In this document: piece by piece, positions 17,419 through 25,867 of the stretch
How the letters are laid out: every line of letters begins with the position of its first letter
How positions within the stretch are numbered: the first letter of the stretch is position 1
Assembly (NCBI GenBank): GCA_937872175.1
Contig: CALMPI010000017.1
Location: 1-64,000, forward strand
Source of the DNA: an uncultured Flavobacteriales bacterium
Lineage (GTDB): Bacteria > Bacteroidota > Bacteroidia > Flavobacteriales_F > PHOS-HE28
DNA: 64,000 nucleotides
Reading direction: 5' to 3'
Notes under the pieces: generated by a model
The model's database searches: none
Told to the model about the DNA's origin: nothing
The model's input: the letters and a program-made list of their open reading frames with translations, nothing else
Position numbers and translations under genes: made by a program

Positions 17419-18894
17419 CTATCGCCACCGGTGGACCGTGGCGTTCGGTAGGCGGAGAAGAGGCTCCATCGTGTTGCGCAGGGTGGGCCCCCATGCTCGT
17501 GCGCACCGGTCGGGCGGGGTGGTGTCCGGGCCCAGGACCACGACCGCGTCCACGAAGCGTTCCGGCGGGGTGCGGGCCATATGGCGCAGCCAGTAGCCGT
17601 CGCACATCCGTCCGGCGAGGAGCACACGCATGCGTTCGGCCTCGGGGGTGCCTCGGGCATACCACTGGTTGCCGCGATCGGCGAGCACCAGGCCGCTGTG
17701 CAGCGTGGACAGGTCGGCCACGGCATTGTGGGTCAACCAGTCCGTGCCCCTGTGCGCCACGGCCACCACGCTGCCCGGCGGAAGGGCACGTGCCGCGGCC
17801 ACCAGGTCCTCCTGCGCGGCAGCATAGGGCGCCCATCGGCGTTCCAGCAGCAGCAGGCGCGCGGCCTGCATCAGGCTCACCGCGGCCAGGAGGACGAAGA
17901 CCGCGCGACGAGGCGGCAGCCGCACCGCCACGCCGAGGGCGAACAGCAGCAGGGCCAGCCACAGCGCCCGGTCGGGCAGGTAGAGCAGGCCGCTCATGCG
18001 GGTGCGCACCACCAGCGCCACGAGGGCCATCAGCGCGGCCGTGCCCCAAAGCACCGCATGAGCCCTGTGGGGTGCGGCCGTGCCGTGACGCAGGGCGATC
18101 GCCCACAAGGCCAGCAGCAGCATGGCGGTGCCGATCAACAGCGGCCGCTCGGCCTCCGCATCCAGCAGCAGCAGGGGCTGCAGGCCCGCGATCGCGGCCC
18201 AGGGGTCCACGGAGCGCGCGGGCTCCAGCGGTGCGCGCTGCAGGGCCTGCCACACGGGCATGGCGGAGCAGGCGAGCGACACCCCCAGGCCCAGCGCCCA
18301 CCATCCGCGTCGGCCGTCGGGACCACGGCGGTGCAGCAGCTCGCTCAACATCACCAGGAGCACGAGCAGCAGCGGTGCCGAACGGTGGCACCAGGCGGCG
18401 GCGAGCGCGAACCCCAGGGTCGTGATCCATCGGCGGGGACGGCCTTCCCGCCAGGCGCACCAATGGTCCCAGGCCAGCAGCGTGCACGCGACCCCGAGCA
18501 GAAAGCCGAAGAAGCCATGCACCAGGAGCTGACCGGTCGCCAACGGCACCAACAGCACGGCGGCCCACGGGTTCGCCGGGTTCAGCCGACGCAGCACATA
18601 CCAGGTGGCGAACAGCACCAGCCCGACGGCGGCCACCACGAGCGCGCGTTGCGCCGCGAAGGGCCCGGCCAGCCGAAGCACCGGCAGCGCGATCAGGTCC
18701 GTGGCGCGGGGCAGGGTGCGGGACAGGTCCACATGCAGGCCGTGTCCCCCGGGCGCGTCACCGGCGAGCCGGTGCCCCAGATGGTCGGCGTGCAGCACAT
18801 GCAGCGGCCCATCCAGGGTGCGCACATGGCGGAAGGCCAGGGGCGCTGCGGCGAAGGCCAGCAGGAGCACCAGCGCGGGCCAGGGTCGGGGCAT
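17419..18894 (-). CDS. Polytopic membrane protein of unknown function
   Basis: The 491-residue protein has roughly ten hydrophobic segments, beginning WPALVLLLAFAAAPLAF and including ALVVAAVGLVLFATWYVL, LLIGTAMLLLALWAIAL and AVFVLLAAVSLMQAARLL. A soluble C-terminal domain of about 120 residues follows (PPGSVVAVAHRGTDWLTHN, MCDGYWLRHMARTPPERFVD). The layout is reminiscent of GT-C fold glycosyltransferases, but I see no diagnostic motif, so no function is assigned. A GACCTTCG sequence lies 4 bases before the ATG. It is divergent from the sigma factor gene at 18974. Confidence 0.8.
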   Translation of the reverse strand: MPRPWPALVLLLAFAAAPLAFRHVRTLDGPLHVLHADHLGHRLAGDAPGGHGLHVDLSRTLPRATDLIALPVLRLAGPFAAQRALVVAAVGLVLFATWYVLRRLNPANPWAAVLLVPLATGQLLVHGFFGFLLGVACTLLAWDHWCAWREGRPRRWITTLGFALAAAWCHRSAPLLLVLLVMLSELLHRRGPDGRRGWWALGLGVSLACSAMPVWQALQRAPLEPARSVDPWAAIAGLQPLLLLDAEAERPLLIGTAMLLLALWAIALRHGTAAPHRAHAVLWGTAALMALVALVVRTRMSGLLYLPDRALWLALLLFALGVAVRLPPRRAVFVLLAAVSLMQAARLLLLERRWAPYAAAQEDLVAAARALPPGSVVAVAHRGTDWLTHNAVADLSTLHSGLVLADRGNQWYARGTPEAERMRVLLAGRMCDGYWLRHMARTPPERFVDAVVVLGPDTTPPDRCARAWGPTLRNTMEPLLRLPNATVHRWR

Positions 18895-18973
18895 CGGGCG
18901 AAGGTCGTTCAGGACGTGCTGTAACTTTCACACCACGACCCCGTCCCACGAACAGCGAGGACCCCCTGCCTCC

Positions 18974-19459
18974 ATGACCGTAGCCGACTACAACACCGCT
19001 GTGGACGCCCATTCGGACGGCATCTATCGCTTCGCGCTCAAGCACCTGCGCGATGCGGACCTCGCCAAGGACGTGGTGCAGGAGTCGTTCGCGCGGCTGT
19101 GGGTGAAGGTGGAGGAGGTGGAGGCCGCCAAGGCCAAGAGCTACCTGTTCACCACGGCGCACCACATCATGGTGGACGAGGTGCGCAAGGGCAGCCGCAG
19201 CACGCGCATGGAGGACCATCACGAGGACCTGCAGTGGAGCAGCCAGTCACAGCCCGATCTGCAGCGTGTGCTGGAAGCGGGTCTCGCGCAACTGCCGCAG
19301 GTGCAGCGGAGCGTGGTGCTGCTGCGCGACCTGGAGGGCTACAGCTATGAGGAGATCGCGGAGCTCACCGGGCTGAACCTCACGCAGGTGAAGGTGTACA
19401 TCTACCGCGGACGCACCGCACTGAAGGACTACATCGGCAACCTCGAGCTTGTACTGTGA
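18974..19459 (+). CDS. ECF RNA polymerase sigma factor
   Basis: The 161-residue protein has region 2 (DGIYRFALKHLRDADLAKDVVQESFARLWVKV, AKSYLFTTAHHIMVDEVRK) and region 4 (LPQVQRSVVLLRDLEGYSYEEIAELTGLNLTQVKVYIYRGRTALKDYI). It resembles small Bacteroidota ECF sigma factors. The ATG at 18974 gives the usual length; upstream sequence in frame is antisense to the neighbouring membrane gene. Its stop overlaps the GTG start of the next gene by 4 bases (GTGA), indicating co-translation with a regulator. Confidence 0.92.
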   Translation: MTVADYNTAVDAHSDGIYRFALKHLRDADLAKDVVQESFARLWVKVEEVEAAKAKSYLFTTAHHIMVDEVRKGSRSTRMEDHHEDLQWSSQSQPDLQRVLEAGLAQLPQVQRSVVLLRDLEGYSYEEIAELTGLNLTQVKVYIYRGRTALKDYIGNLELVL

Positions 19460-20817
19460 AGCTGGACCGCACCACCTACGAAGCCTGGCTGCTGGACCGC
19501 CTGGAGGGCGCGCTCAGCGCCGCGCAACTGCGGGAGCTGGACGACTTCCTGCGCGCCAACCCCGACCTGGCGGCTGAAGCGGAGCGGATGGGCATCGAGT
19601 GGCCCAAGCTGGAGGCCGATGCGCCGCACTTCCCCGATAAGGACACCCTGAAGCGCGCCCTTCCCCCGCAGGGGCTTCCCACGGCGGCCAAACTTCAGGA
19701 CTTCCTGGTGGCCTTGGTGGAGGGTGACCTGACCGGCGAGCAGCACCGCGCCTTGCAGGCCTATCTGGAACTGCATCCGGAAGCGCGCAACGATGCCCGG
19801 CTGATGGCCCTGGCGCGGATCGCTCCGGGCCCGGCATCGCTGCCCGGTCGTTCGGACCTGCGGCGCAGCTTTCCGCCCACCGGTGTGGTGGACCGCCACC
19901 GGCTGTCCGACTTCCTGATCGCCGAGGTGGAAGGGGAGCTCGGTGCGCAGGAGCGCAAGGCGCTGCAGGCGTACCTGGCAGCGCACCCCGAGGCGGAGCG
20001 TGAGCGCCGTCTGGTGGCCGCTACTCGGATCCTCCCCGGTGCGGCGACCTATCCGGGCCGCGCCGGGTTGTACAAGCGCGAAGGCCGGGTGGTGCCGCTC
20101 TTCGGCGGCGCGTCCCTGCGGCGGCTTGCCGCCGCCGCCAGCGTGGCCCTGCTGCTTGGGCTTGGCATCTGGGCCCTCACCCGCGGCCCACAGCCCACGG
20201 ACGTGCAGCTGGCCGAACGGCCCTCGACCCCGGCACCCGCGCAGCGGCAGCGCGCGCAGGAGGCCATCCCCTCGGTCGGACCGCAGGAAGCTGTTCCACC
20301 GATCGAACATCCCGCCTCCTCCACGACCGGCGCGTCACGTTCCGAAGGAGCGACGAACGCCGACGGAATGGCCCGGTCCACCGGGCACGACCGCCGGAAC
20401 GAACCTCCGCAGCCCGCCCCGGCAAGGGACCTGACGATGCTGGCGCGCGTGGAGCCCGCCCACCCGACGCTGCCCCAGGCCGCCACGCCCGCTCCGGTAT
20501 CCGTGAAGCCGGTGGTGCCCGCGCCGCTCACGCCCGCACCGGAGGAACTGCTGGCGACCACTGCGGGCGGCGCTCAGGCCCCGCCCACACTGGCCGGGTT
20601 GCTGGCGCAGCGTGTACGGGGCGAGGTGCTCGAGCAGCGCGATCCGGACGCGCGGCCGCTCGACGAAGCGGACGCCGTGGCCGCCGTGGACAAGGGCCTC
20701 AAGCGGCTGGGGGGCGCGCAGGCCGGCCTGGACGTGCAGCGCAACGGCCGGCGCCTCACCCGGCTCGACCTGCGGCTGGGCAATGGCCTGGCCTTCACCG
20801 CCAGCCGCGGCCGCTGA
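19456..20817 (+). CDS. Putative anti-sigma factor: repeated N-terminal domain, one TM helix, periplasmic Pro-rich region
   Basis: The 453-residue product starts at GTG overlapping the sigma factor stop. Residues ~8-60, 77-135 and 146-205 are three related helical repeats (LxDFLxAxxEGxLxxxxxxALxAYLxxHPE, then RIxPGxxxxPGRxxL), a pattern seen in Bacteroidota sigma regulators that tether the sigma factor. One TM helix follows at about 220-240 (AAAASVALLLGLGIWAL), then a long Pro/Ala-rich periplasmic segment and a C-terminal piece LVRGEVL-like with LDVQRNGRRLTRLDLRLGNG. The anti-sigma role is inferred from topology and gene order. It reads through without truncation. Confidence 0.75.
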   Translation: MKLDRTTYEAWLLDRLEGALSAAQLRELDDFLRANPDLAAEAERMGIEWPKLEADAPHFPDKDTLKRALPPQGLPTAAKLQDFLVALVEGDLTGEQHRALQAYLELHPEARNDARLMALARIAPGPASLPGRSDLRRSFPPTGVVDRHRLSDFLIAEVEGELGAQERKALQAYLAAHPEAERERRLVAATRILPGAATYPGRAGLYKREGRVVPLFGGASLRRLAAAASVALLLGLGIWALTRGPQPTDVQLAERPSTPAPAQRQRAQEAIPSVGPQEAVPPIEHPASSTTGASRSEGATNADGMARSTGHDRRNEPPQPAPARDLTMLARVEPAHPTLPQAATPAPVSVKPVVPAPLTPAPEELLATTAGGAQAPPTLAGLLAQRVRGEVLEQRDPDARPLDEADAVAAVDKGLKRLGGAQAGLDVQRNGRRLTRLDLRLGNGLAFTASRGR

Positions 20818-20939
20818 CCGGCCGTGCAGGATGCCGCTCATCCCGGCGCCGCTTCCGCTCATCACAAGACCCCCGTCCGGCTGTAACAGCAGGCCGTCCG
20901 GCGCCGTCCCATGAGCACAGACCACCAACACCGACCGCC

Positions 20940-21314
20940 ATGAACGCCGCCATCCTCAAGAAGAGCCTCCTGCTGCTCGCCACCGTGTTCACCTACGGAT
21001 ATGCCCGTGCCGCCGAGCCCCTGCGCACCAGCGTGGACCACACCACCTCCCTGGAGCGTGCCGTGGAGCGCCAGCTGAACCGCCACGTGGTGTTCCCCGT
21101 CCTGGAGCGCACGCACGACATGACCGGCGAGGTCACCGTGAGCTTCGTGGTGGACCGCGAAGGCCGCCTGGAGGTGCTGGAGTGCGTATCCGCCAACGAA
21201 GCGCTGCGCCAGTATGTGCTGGAGAAGCTCGCCAAGGTGGACGTGGGCGAGAACCCCGATGGCATCTGGAAGACCAGCCGGGTGCGTTTCGTCTTCCGTC
21301 CTGAGCGGGCCTGA
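20940..21314 (+). CDS. Small periplasmic TonB-C-like protein, copy 1
   Basis: The 124-residue protein has a signal peptide ending near YARAAEP and a TonB C-terminal-like domain (LNRHVVFPVLERTHDMTGEVTVSFVVDREGRLEVLE). In place of the usual energy-transducing N-terminal anchor there is only a cleavable signal, so it is probably periplasmic and not a full TonB. It lies downstream of the sigma/regulator pair and is followed by a close paralogue. No catalytic function can be assigned. Confidence 0.8.
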   Translation: MNAAILKKSLLLLATVFTYGYARAAEPLRTSVDHTTSLERAVERQLNRHVVFPVLERTHDMTGEVTVSFVVDREGRLEVLECVSANEALRQYVLEKLAKVDVGENPDGIWKTSRVRFVFRPERA

Positions 21315-21328
21315 AGCATCGACGAACG

Positions 21329-21364
21329 ATGCGCACGGGCGGCCGAACGGCCGCCCGTGCGCAT
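21329..21364 (+). terminator. Long perfect hairpin between the two TonB-C-like genes
   Basis: Arms of 16 bases (ATGCGCACGGGCGGCC and its exact complement) flank a GAAC tetraloop, 14 bases after the copy 1 stop. No T-run follows, so it may be an RNA-stability or attenuation element rather than a classic terminator. Confidence 0.6.
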
Positions 21365-21482
21365 TTACGGCGCCCCCCAAGGGTCCACCGTTCATCACGC
21401 GCCCAACGCCGCCCGTACCGACCGGGTAACAAGCCCCCCGCCTCCGCCGTCCAACGCCTAGCAACACCAACGACCCAACGCC

Positions 21483-21851
21483 ATGCGCACGCTCATGATC
21501 CGCACCGCCCTGATCGTACTGACCCTGTTCTCAACCGGCCCTGTTCTGCGCGCCGCCGAGCCCGCCCGCACCACTGGGGCCGACAAGTTGGAGCTGGCCG
21601 TGGAACGCGCCCTCAACCGCCATGTGGTGTTCCCGCTGCTGGAGCGCACGCACGACATGACCGGCGAGGTCACCGTGAGCTTCGTGGTGAACAGCGAGGG
21701 CCGGCTGGAGGTGCTGGAATGCTGGTCCGCCAACGAGCCGTTGCGGCAGTATGTGCTCAGCAAGCTGGCCAAGGTGGATGTCGGCGACAACCCCGATGGC
21801 ATCTGGCGCACCACGCGCGTGCACTTCGTCTTCCGTCCGGAGAAGGCCTGA
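21483..21851 (+). CDS. Small periplasmic TonB-C-like protein, copy 2
   Basis: This 122-residue paralogue of the gene at 20940 shares LNRHVVFP and LERTHDMTGEVTVSFVV, and the DNA is also nearly identical over the central segment, so the duplication is fairly recent. The signal peptide differs in sequence (MRTLMIRTALIVLTLFSTG). Residue changes cluster at the N-terminus, consistent with two related exported proteins. A strong terminator follows. Confidence 0.8.
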   Translation: MRTLMIRTALIVLTLFSTGPVLRAAEPARTTGADKLELAVERALNRHVVFPLLERTHDMTGEVTVSFVVNSEGRLEVLECWSANEPLRQYVLSKLAKVDVGDNPDGIWRTTRVHFVFRPEKA

Positions 21852-21877
21852 ACGAATTGGTAGGTAGGTCGGAAAGG

Positions 21878-21906
21878 GGCGCCCCGGGAGGGGCGCCTCC
21901 TTTTTT
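21878..21906 (+). terminator. Rho-independent terminator
   Basis: Perfect 8-base arms GGCGCCCC/GGGGCGCC with a GGGA loop are followed by TCC and six T residues. It ends the TonB-C-like gene pair. Confidence 0.85.
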
Positions 21907-21989
21907 CACACCGGCCTGTAACTCGCGTGAAGTGCGCCCGTCCTACGAACGAGCGGCGGCCGCGGCCCCGCACCGAAAACGAGAAGACC

Positions 21990-22985
21990 ATGCGCACCAC
22001 GATCATCCACACCACCCTCCTGCTGGCCGCCTTTGTGGGCCTGTCCACGACCGCCCAAGCCCAGGACGACAGCACGGCCACGCGCCGCAACACCCTCGAG
22101 CTGGGGGTGGACGCCAAACGCGGACCCTACGCCCAGGTGAAGGGCAAGGACGACACGGACACCGAGGACAAGCCGGACACGATCACCTTCCAGACCAAGC
22201 GGAAGATCATCACCATCCTCACGGAGACCAAGGCGATGGACACCACCGGCACGGCCGCCGCCGAGCGCCTGCGCGAGCTGCGCCGCGAGCGCCGCAACGC
22301 CTTCACTTACTGGACCGGGGTGGAGATCGGGCTCAACAACTTCATGAGCCCCGACGGTGGCTTCGACCTGCCGGAGAACGCGCGTTTCATGCAGCTGGAG
22401 GATGCCAATTCGCGGTTCTTCGCGCTCAATGTGGCCGAGTACAAGGTGGAGTTCGGCAGCCATCACGCGGGGCTCTTCACCGGGCTGGGCCTTGAGTTCG
22501 TGAACTACCGGCTCAGCAACAATGTGCGGCTGGCCTATGACCGCGACTCGGTGTTCGCACAGACCGTGGTGGAGCCCGACCTGCGCAAGAACAAGCTGCG
22601 GCAGATCGGTCTGCGCGTGCCGCTGATGTTCGAGTTCAACACCAAACGGTCGCCGCTGCCCACCGAGGAGGAGCTGCGCGGCGGGGCGTGGAAGAACAGC
22701 GGCTTCTCGCGGAAGAACAACTTCCACTTCGCCTTCGGGGTGGTGGGCAGCTGGTACTTCGACACCATGTACAAGGTGAAGTACCGGCAGGACGGCGAGA
22801 TGGAGAAGGAACGCAGCAAGGGCAGCTTCAACCTGCTGAACTACCGGCTGGCGGCGCGGGCCCAGGTGGGCTGGGGCGGCCTCAACCTCTTCGCCGAGTA
22901 CGCGCTCACCCCGCTGTTCCAGGAAGGCAGGGGCCCGGAGCTGATCCCGGTGAACGCCGGCATCGCCCTGGTGGGCTTCAACTGA
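21990..22985 (+). CDS. Outer-membrane beta-barrel protein
   Basis: The 331-residue protein has a signal peptide (MRTTIIHTTLLLAAFVGLSTTAQA). An acidic/basic periplasmic-type segment follows (KGKDDTDTEDKPDT), and from about residue 110 come alternating strands typical of an OmpA/PorT-like barrel (TYWTGVEIGLNNFM, GLFTGLGLEFVNYRL, FHFAFGVVGSWYFDTMYKVKY, YRLAARAQVGWGGLNLFAEY). It ends with a terminal hydrophobic strand GIALVGFN. The ATG at 21990 was chosen for the signal peptide, though the ORF extends 21 codons upstream. Function beyond outer-membrane residence is unknown. Confidence 0.82.
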   Translation: MRTTIIHTTLLLAAFVGLSTTAQAQDDSTATRRNTLELGVDAKRGPYAQVKGKDDTDTEDKPDTITFQTKRKIITILTETKAMDTTGTAAAERLRELRRERRNAFTYWTGVEIGLNNFMSPDGGFDLPENARFMQLEDANSRFFALNVAEYKVEFGSHHAGLFTGLGLEFVNYRLSNNVRLAYDRDSVFAQTVVEPDLRKNKLRQIGLRVPLMFEFNTKRSPLPTEEELRGGAWKNSGFSRKNNFHFAFGVVGSWYFDTMYKVKYRQDGEMEKERSKGSFNLLNYRLAARAQVGWGGLNLFAEYALTPLFQEGRGPELIPVNAGIALVGFN

Positions 22986-23078
22986 CGGACGGAGGGCCCG
23001 CAGGCGCAACAAGGGGAAAAGCCGAAGGGCACACCGGTCCGTGCGGGCCGTGCGGGCGATCGTCCCGCGCGGCCTGCG

Positions 23079-23086
23079 TATTTTCG
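23079..23086 (+). promoter_or_regulatory. Promoter -7 box (TATTTTCG) of yebC
   Basis: This TAnnTTCG box lies 27 bases before the ATG at 23114. Confidence 0.45.
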
Positions 23087-23113
23087 CGGCCCACCGAACG
23101 AACCCGCGCAGCC

Positions 23114-23866
23114 ATGGGCCGCATCTTCGAAAAACGCAAGCACAAGATCTTCGCCCGCAACGCGAAGCTCAGCAAGCTCTTCACCCGCATCGGCAAGGAG
23201 ATCAGCATGGCCGTGAAGGCCGGCGGACCGAGCCCCGAGGCCAACATGCGCCTGCGCATGGCCATCCAGAACGCGCGCGGCGCCAACATGCCCAAGGACA
23301 ACATCGAGCGCGCCATCAAGAAGGCGGCCGGTGGCGGCGAGGCCGACTACGTGGAGGTCACCTACGAGGGCTACGCGCCCGGTGGCGTGGCCGTGTTCGT
23401 GGACGCCAGCACCAACAACGTGAACCGCACGGTGGGCAACGTGCGCAGCTACTTCACCAAGTGCGACAGCAACCTGGGCACCAACGGATCGCTGGCCCAC
23501 GTGTTCGAGCGCAAGGGGGAGTTCGTCATCGAGACCGCCGCGCTGAAAGGCCGCGATGCCGATGAGTTCGAGATGGAGCTGATCGATGCCGGCGCCGACG
23601 ATGTGCTGCGTGACGAGGAGGGCTTCGTGGTGCTCGTTCCCTTCCAGGGCTTCGGGGCCATGCAGCAGAAGCTGGACCAGCTGGGGGTGGAGAGCAAGAG
23701 CGCCGAACTGAAGCGGTACCCCCTGACCACCATCCCGGCGGACCTGACCACCGCGCGCAACGTTATGCGCCTGATCGACATGCTGGAGGAGGACGACGAC
23801 GTCAACGCCGTCTTCCACAACATGGAGCTCACCGAGGAGGTGGAGGCCGAACTGGCCCAGGGCTGA
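23114..23866 (+). CDS. yebC: YebC/PmpR/TACO1-family protein (DNA-binding regulator or translation factor)
   Basis: The 250-residue protein matches the family in length and motifs: MGRIFEKRKHKIFARNAKLSKLF and IGKEISMAVKAGG, PEANMRLRMAIQNARGANMPKDNIERAIKKA, YEGYAPGGVAVFVDASTNNVNRT. YebC proteins have been described both as transcription regulators and as factors that help ribosomes through polyproline stretches; the sequence does not distinguish the two. The next gene is convergent with 4 bases between stops. Confidence 0.95.
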   Translation: MGRIFEKRKHKIFARNAKLSKLFTRIGKEISMAVKAGGPSPEANMRLRMAIQNARGANMPKDNIERAIKKAAGGGEADYVEVTYEGYAPGGVAVFVDASTNNVNRTVGNVRSYFTKCDSNLGTNGSLAHVFERKGEFVIETAALKGRDADEFEMELIDAGADDVLRDEEGFVVLVPFQGFGAMQQKLDQLGVESKSAELKRYPLTTIPADLTTARNVMRLIDMLEEDDDVNAVFHNMELTEEVEAELAQG

Positions 23867-23870
23867 TGCA

Positions 23871-25787
23871 CTAGCGCGGCCGGAAGCGGATGTGGTAGCG
23901 GGTGCCCTCGGGCCCGCTCTCCACGGTGAGCAGTCCGTTCATCTGTTCCACCAGGCTCTCGATCAGGCTCACCCCCAGGGTGGTGCCGTCGCTGCTGATC
24001 TTTTGCGGGGGGATGCCCACCCCGTCGTCCGCGTAGATGAGGTCGAAGGCCTGCTCATCCACACGCTTCACCGTGAGGGTGATGCGCCCGGAGGGCCGGT
24101 CCTTGAAGGCGTGCTTGAAGGAGTTGGTGATGAGCTCGTTGAGCACCAGTCCCAGGGGCACCATGGTGGTGAGGTCGAAGGTGATGCCGGGGTCCACCTC
24201 CGCGCTGTAGCGGATGGTGTCGCGCACGTTGTTCAACTGCACCAGTTCGGCGAAGAGCTCCTGGATGTACAGCGCCAGGTCCAGGTGCACCAGTTCATCG
24301 CCACGGTAGAGCTTCTCGTGGATGAGGGCCATGGAGGCCACGCGGCTCTGGCTCTGGTCGAACACATGCTGCAGCCGCTCATCGTCCACCGTGGCCCGTT
24401 GCAGGCGCAGCAGGCTGGCCACCACCTGCAGGTTGTTCTTCACCCGGTGGTGGATCTCCTTGATGAGCACGTTGATGCGGGCGTTGGCCTGCTGGAGCTT
24501 GGTCTTCTCCTCCTCGAGGGCCTTCTTCTGCTCGGCGTCCAGATCGCGGGCGGCGCGCAGGTTCTCCTTCATCCGGCTGAGGGCCATGCCCAGCACGTCC
24601 CCGGCGCCGCGCACGGGCACGGGGGTGTCGTAGTTGCCCTTGCCGATGGCCTCGGCGCTGGCGCTCAGCGCGCGCACGTTCTCGATCATGCGGTTGAAGC
24701 TGCGGGCCATGTTGCCGAACTCGTCATTGCTGGTCACCGGCACCTTCACGCGGATGTCGCCCTCGGCGAGGGCGCCGGCGGCGTGCGTCACCTCGCTCAC
24801 GGTGCGGCGCATGCCGCGCAGGATCACCCAGGCCATGAAGATCACCGCGGAAAGCACGCCCACAAGGGCCACCAGCACGAGGAGCAGCCGCTGTTCGGCA
24901 TCACGCCGGTTGGCATCGGTGGATTCCACGATGCGGTCGATGGACCGGTCGGCCAGACCATTGAGCAGGGCGAGGGTGCGGTCGCTGCTGAGGCGCCACT
25001 CGGCGGGGTCCACGTTGAGCCCCTCCAGGGCCCGCTTCTCCTGCACGGTGCCCATGATGGTGCGCACGAAATTCACCTCGGGCCCCTGGAACTCCTGCTG
25101 GTAGGCCGCCAGCACCTCGCCGGGCGCGTCGCGTTCGAACAGGTAGAGGTTGGTGGCGTACCGGGCCATGGCATCGCTGAGCTCGCCCAGCTCGGCCACC
25201 GGCAGCCAGCCCCTGGTGAAGCCCCGGTCCAGCGTGGTGCGCACGCCGGCCAGGGCATCGATGGCGTTGAGCAGGCTGAGGTGCGAGTACAGGCGGTCCT
25301 TGGTCTCGGGGTCCAGGGCCAGCTTGGCCACCCGGCTCAGGTCGTTCAGCAGCGTGGCGCGCATGGCGCGGTAGGCCATGTCCACATCACTGCTGCCGAT
25401 GCGGCGCTCCTGGGCCCGCTGGCGCAGCAGGCCGAGGCCGGCGAGCACCGAGGCGCCCTCGATGTCCTGGCCCAGCACCAGCTCGGGGTCGTTGAGGGCG
25501 TCGGCCGCGGCATTGGTGCGCACGTACTGCAGGGAGAGCCGGGCCTGGTTGTCCTGCACCCCGGAGAGATAGGCCAGCGTGGCGGCGTTCTCCTCCTGAA
25601 GCTCGTGCAGCAGTCCGCTCAGGCGGCCGATGTTCCGGGTCTGCAGGTTGATGTAGCGCAGCACATCGCGCCGCTTGAGGCTGCCGTCCACCTGCTTGCC
25701 GATCAGCAGCACCAACCCCACCATGGGGATGGCCAGGGTGATGAGCAGCTTGGTGCGCACCGGCAGGTCCGCGAAGCGCAGCGCCAT
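23871..25787 (-). CDS. Sensor histidine kinase with NIT-like sensing, HAMP and HisKA_2 domains
   Basis: The 638-residue protein has a first TM helix (LLITLAIPMVGLVLLI) and a long helical extracytoplasmic domain (~40-310) like the nitrate/nitrite-sensing (NIT) domain. A second TM (LLLVLVALVGVLSAVIFMAWVIL), a HAMP domain and a coiled coil follow. The kinase core is HisKA_2 type: IHHRVKNNLQVVASLL with the phospho-accepting His near 446, and an HATPase with N box NELITNSFKHAF (~550) and G box DDGVGIPP. No response regulator gene is adjacent, so the partner is elsewhere. The sensing ligand is inferred only by domain shape. Confidence 0.88.
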   Translation of the reverse strand: MALRFADLPVRTKLLITLAIPMVGLVLLIGKQVDGSLKRRDVLRYINLQTRNIGRLSGLLHELQEENAATLAYLSGVQDNQARLSLQYVRTNAAADALNDPELVLGQDIEGASVLAGLGLLRQRAQERRIGSSDVDMAYRAMRATLLNDLSRVAKLALDPETKDRLYSHLSLLNAIDALAGVRTTLDRGFTRGWLPVAELGELSDAMARYATNLYLFERDAPGEVLAAYQQEFQGPEVNFVRTIMGTVQEKRALEGLNVDPAEWRLSSDRTLALLNGLADRSIDRIVESTDANRRDAEQRLLLVLVALVGVLSAVIFMAWVILRGMRRTVSEVTHAAGALAEGDIRVKVPVTSNDEFGNMARSFNRMIENVRALSASAEAIGKGNYDTPVPVRGAGDVLGMALSRMKENLRAARDLDAEQKKALEEEKTKLQQANARINVLIKEIHHRVKNNLQVVASLLRLQRATVDDERLQHVFDQSQSRVASMALIHEKLYRGDELVHLDLALYIQELFAELVQLNNVRDTIRYSAEVDPGITFDLTTMVPLGLVLNELITNSFKHAFKDRPSGRITLTVKRVDEQAFDLIYADDGVGIPPQKISSDGTTLGVSLIESLVEQMNGLLTVESGPEGTRYHIRFRPR

Positions 25788-25834
25788 GCCCGCAAAGTAC
25801 GCGAAGGGCCGGGCCGGGCCACGGCACCGCCCGT

Positions 25835-25842
25835 TAACTTGG
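25835..25842 (+). promoter_or_regulatory. Promoter -7 box (TAACTTGG) of the carboxylase gene
   Basis: This TAnnTTxG box lies 25 bases before the ATG at 25868, in the gap divergent from the histidine kinase gene. Confidence 0.4.
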
Positions 25843-25867
25843 CCGCCCTTCGCAGCCCCGCCCTCCG

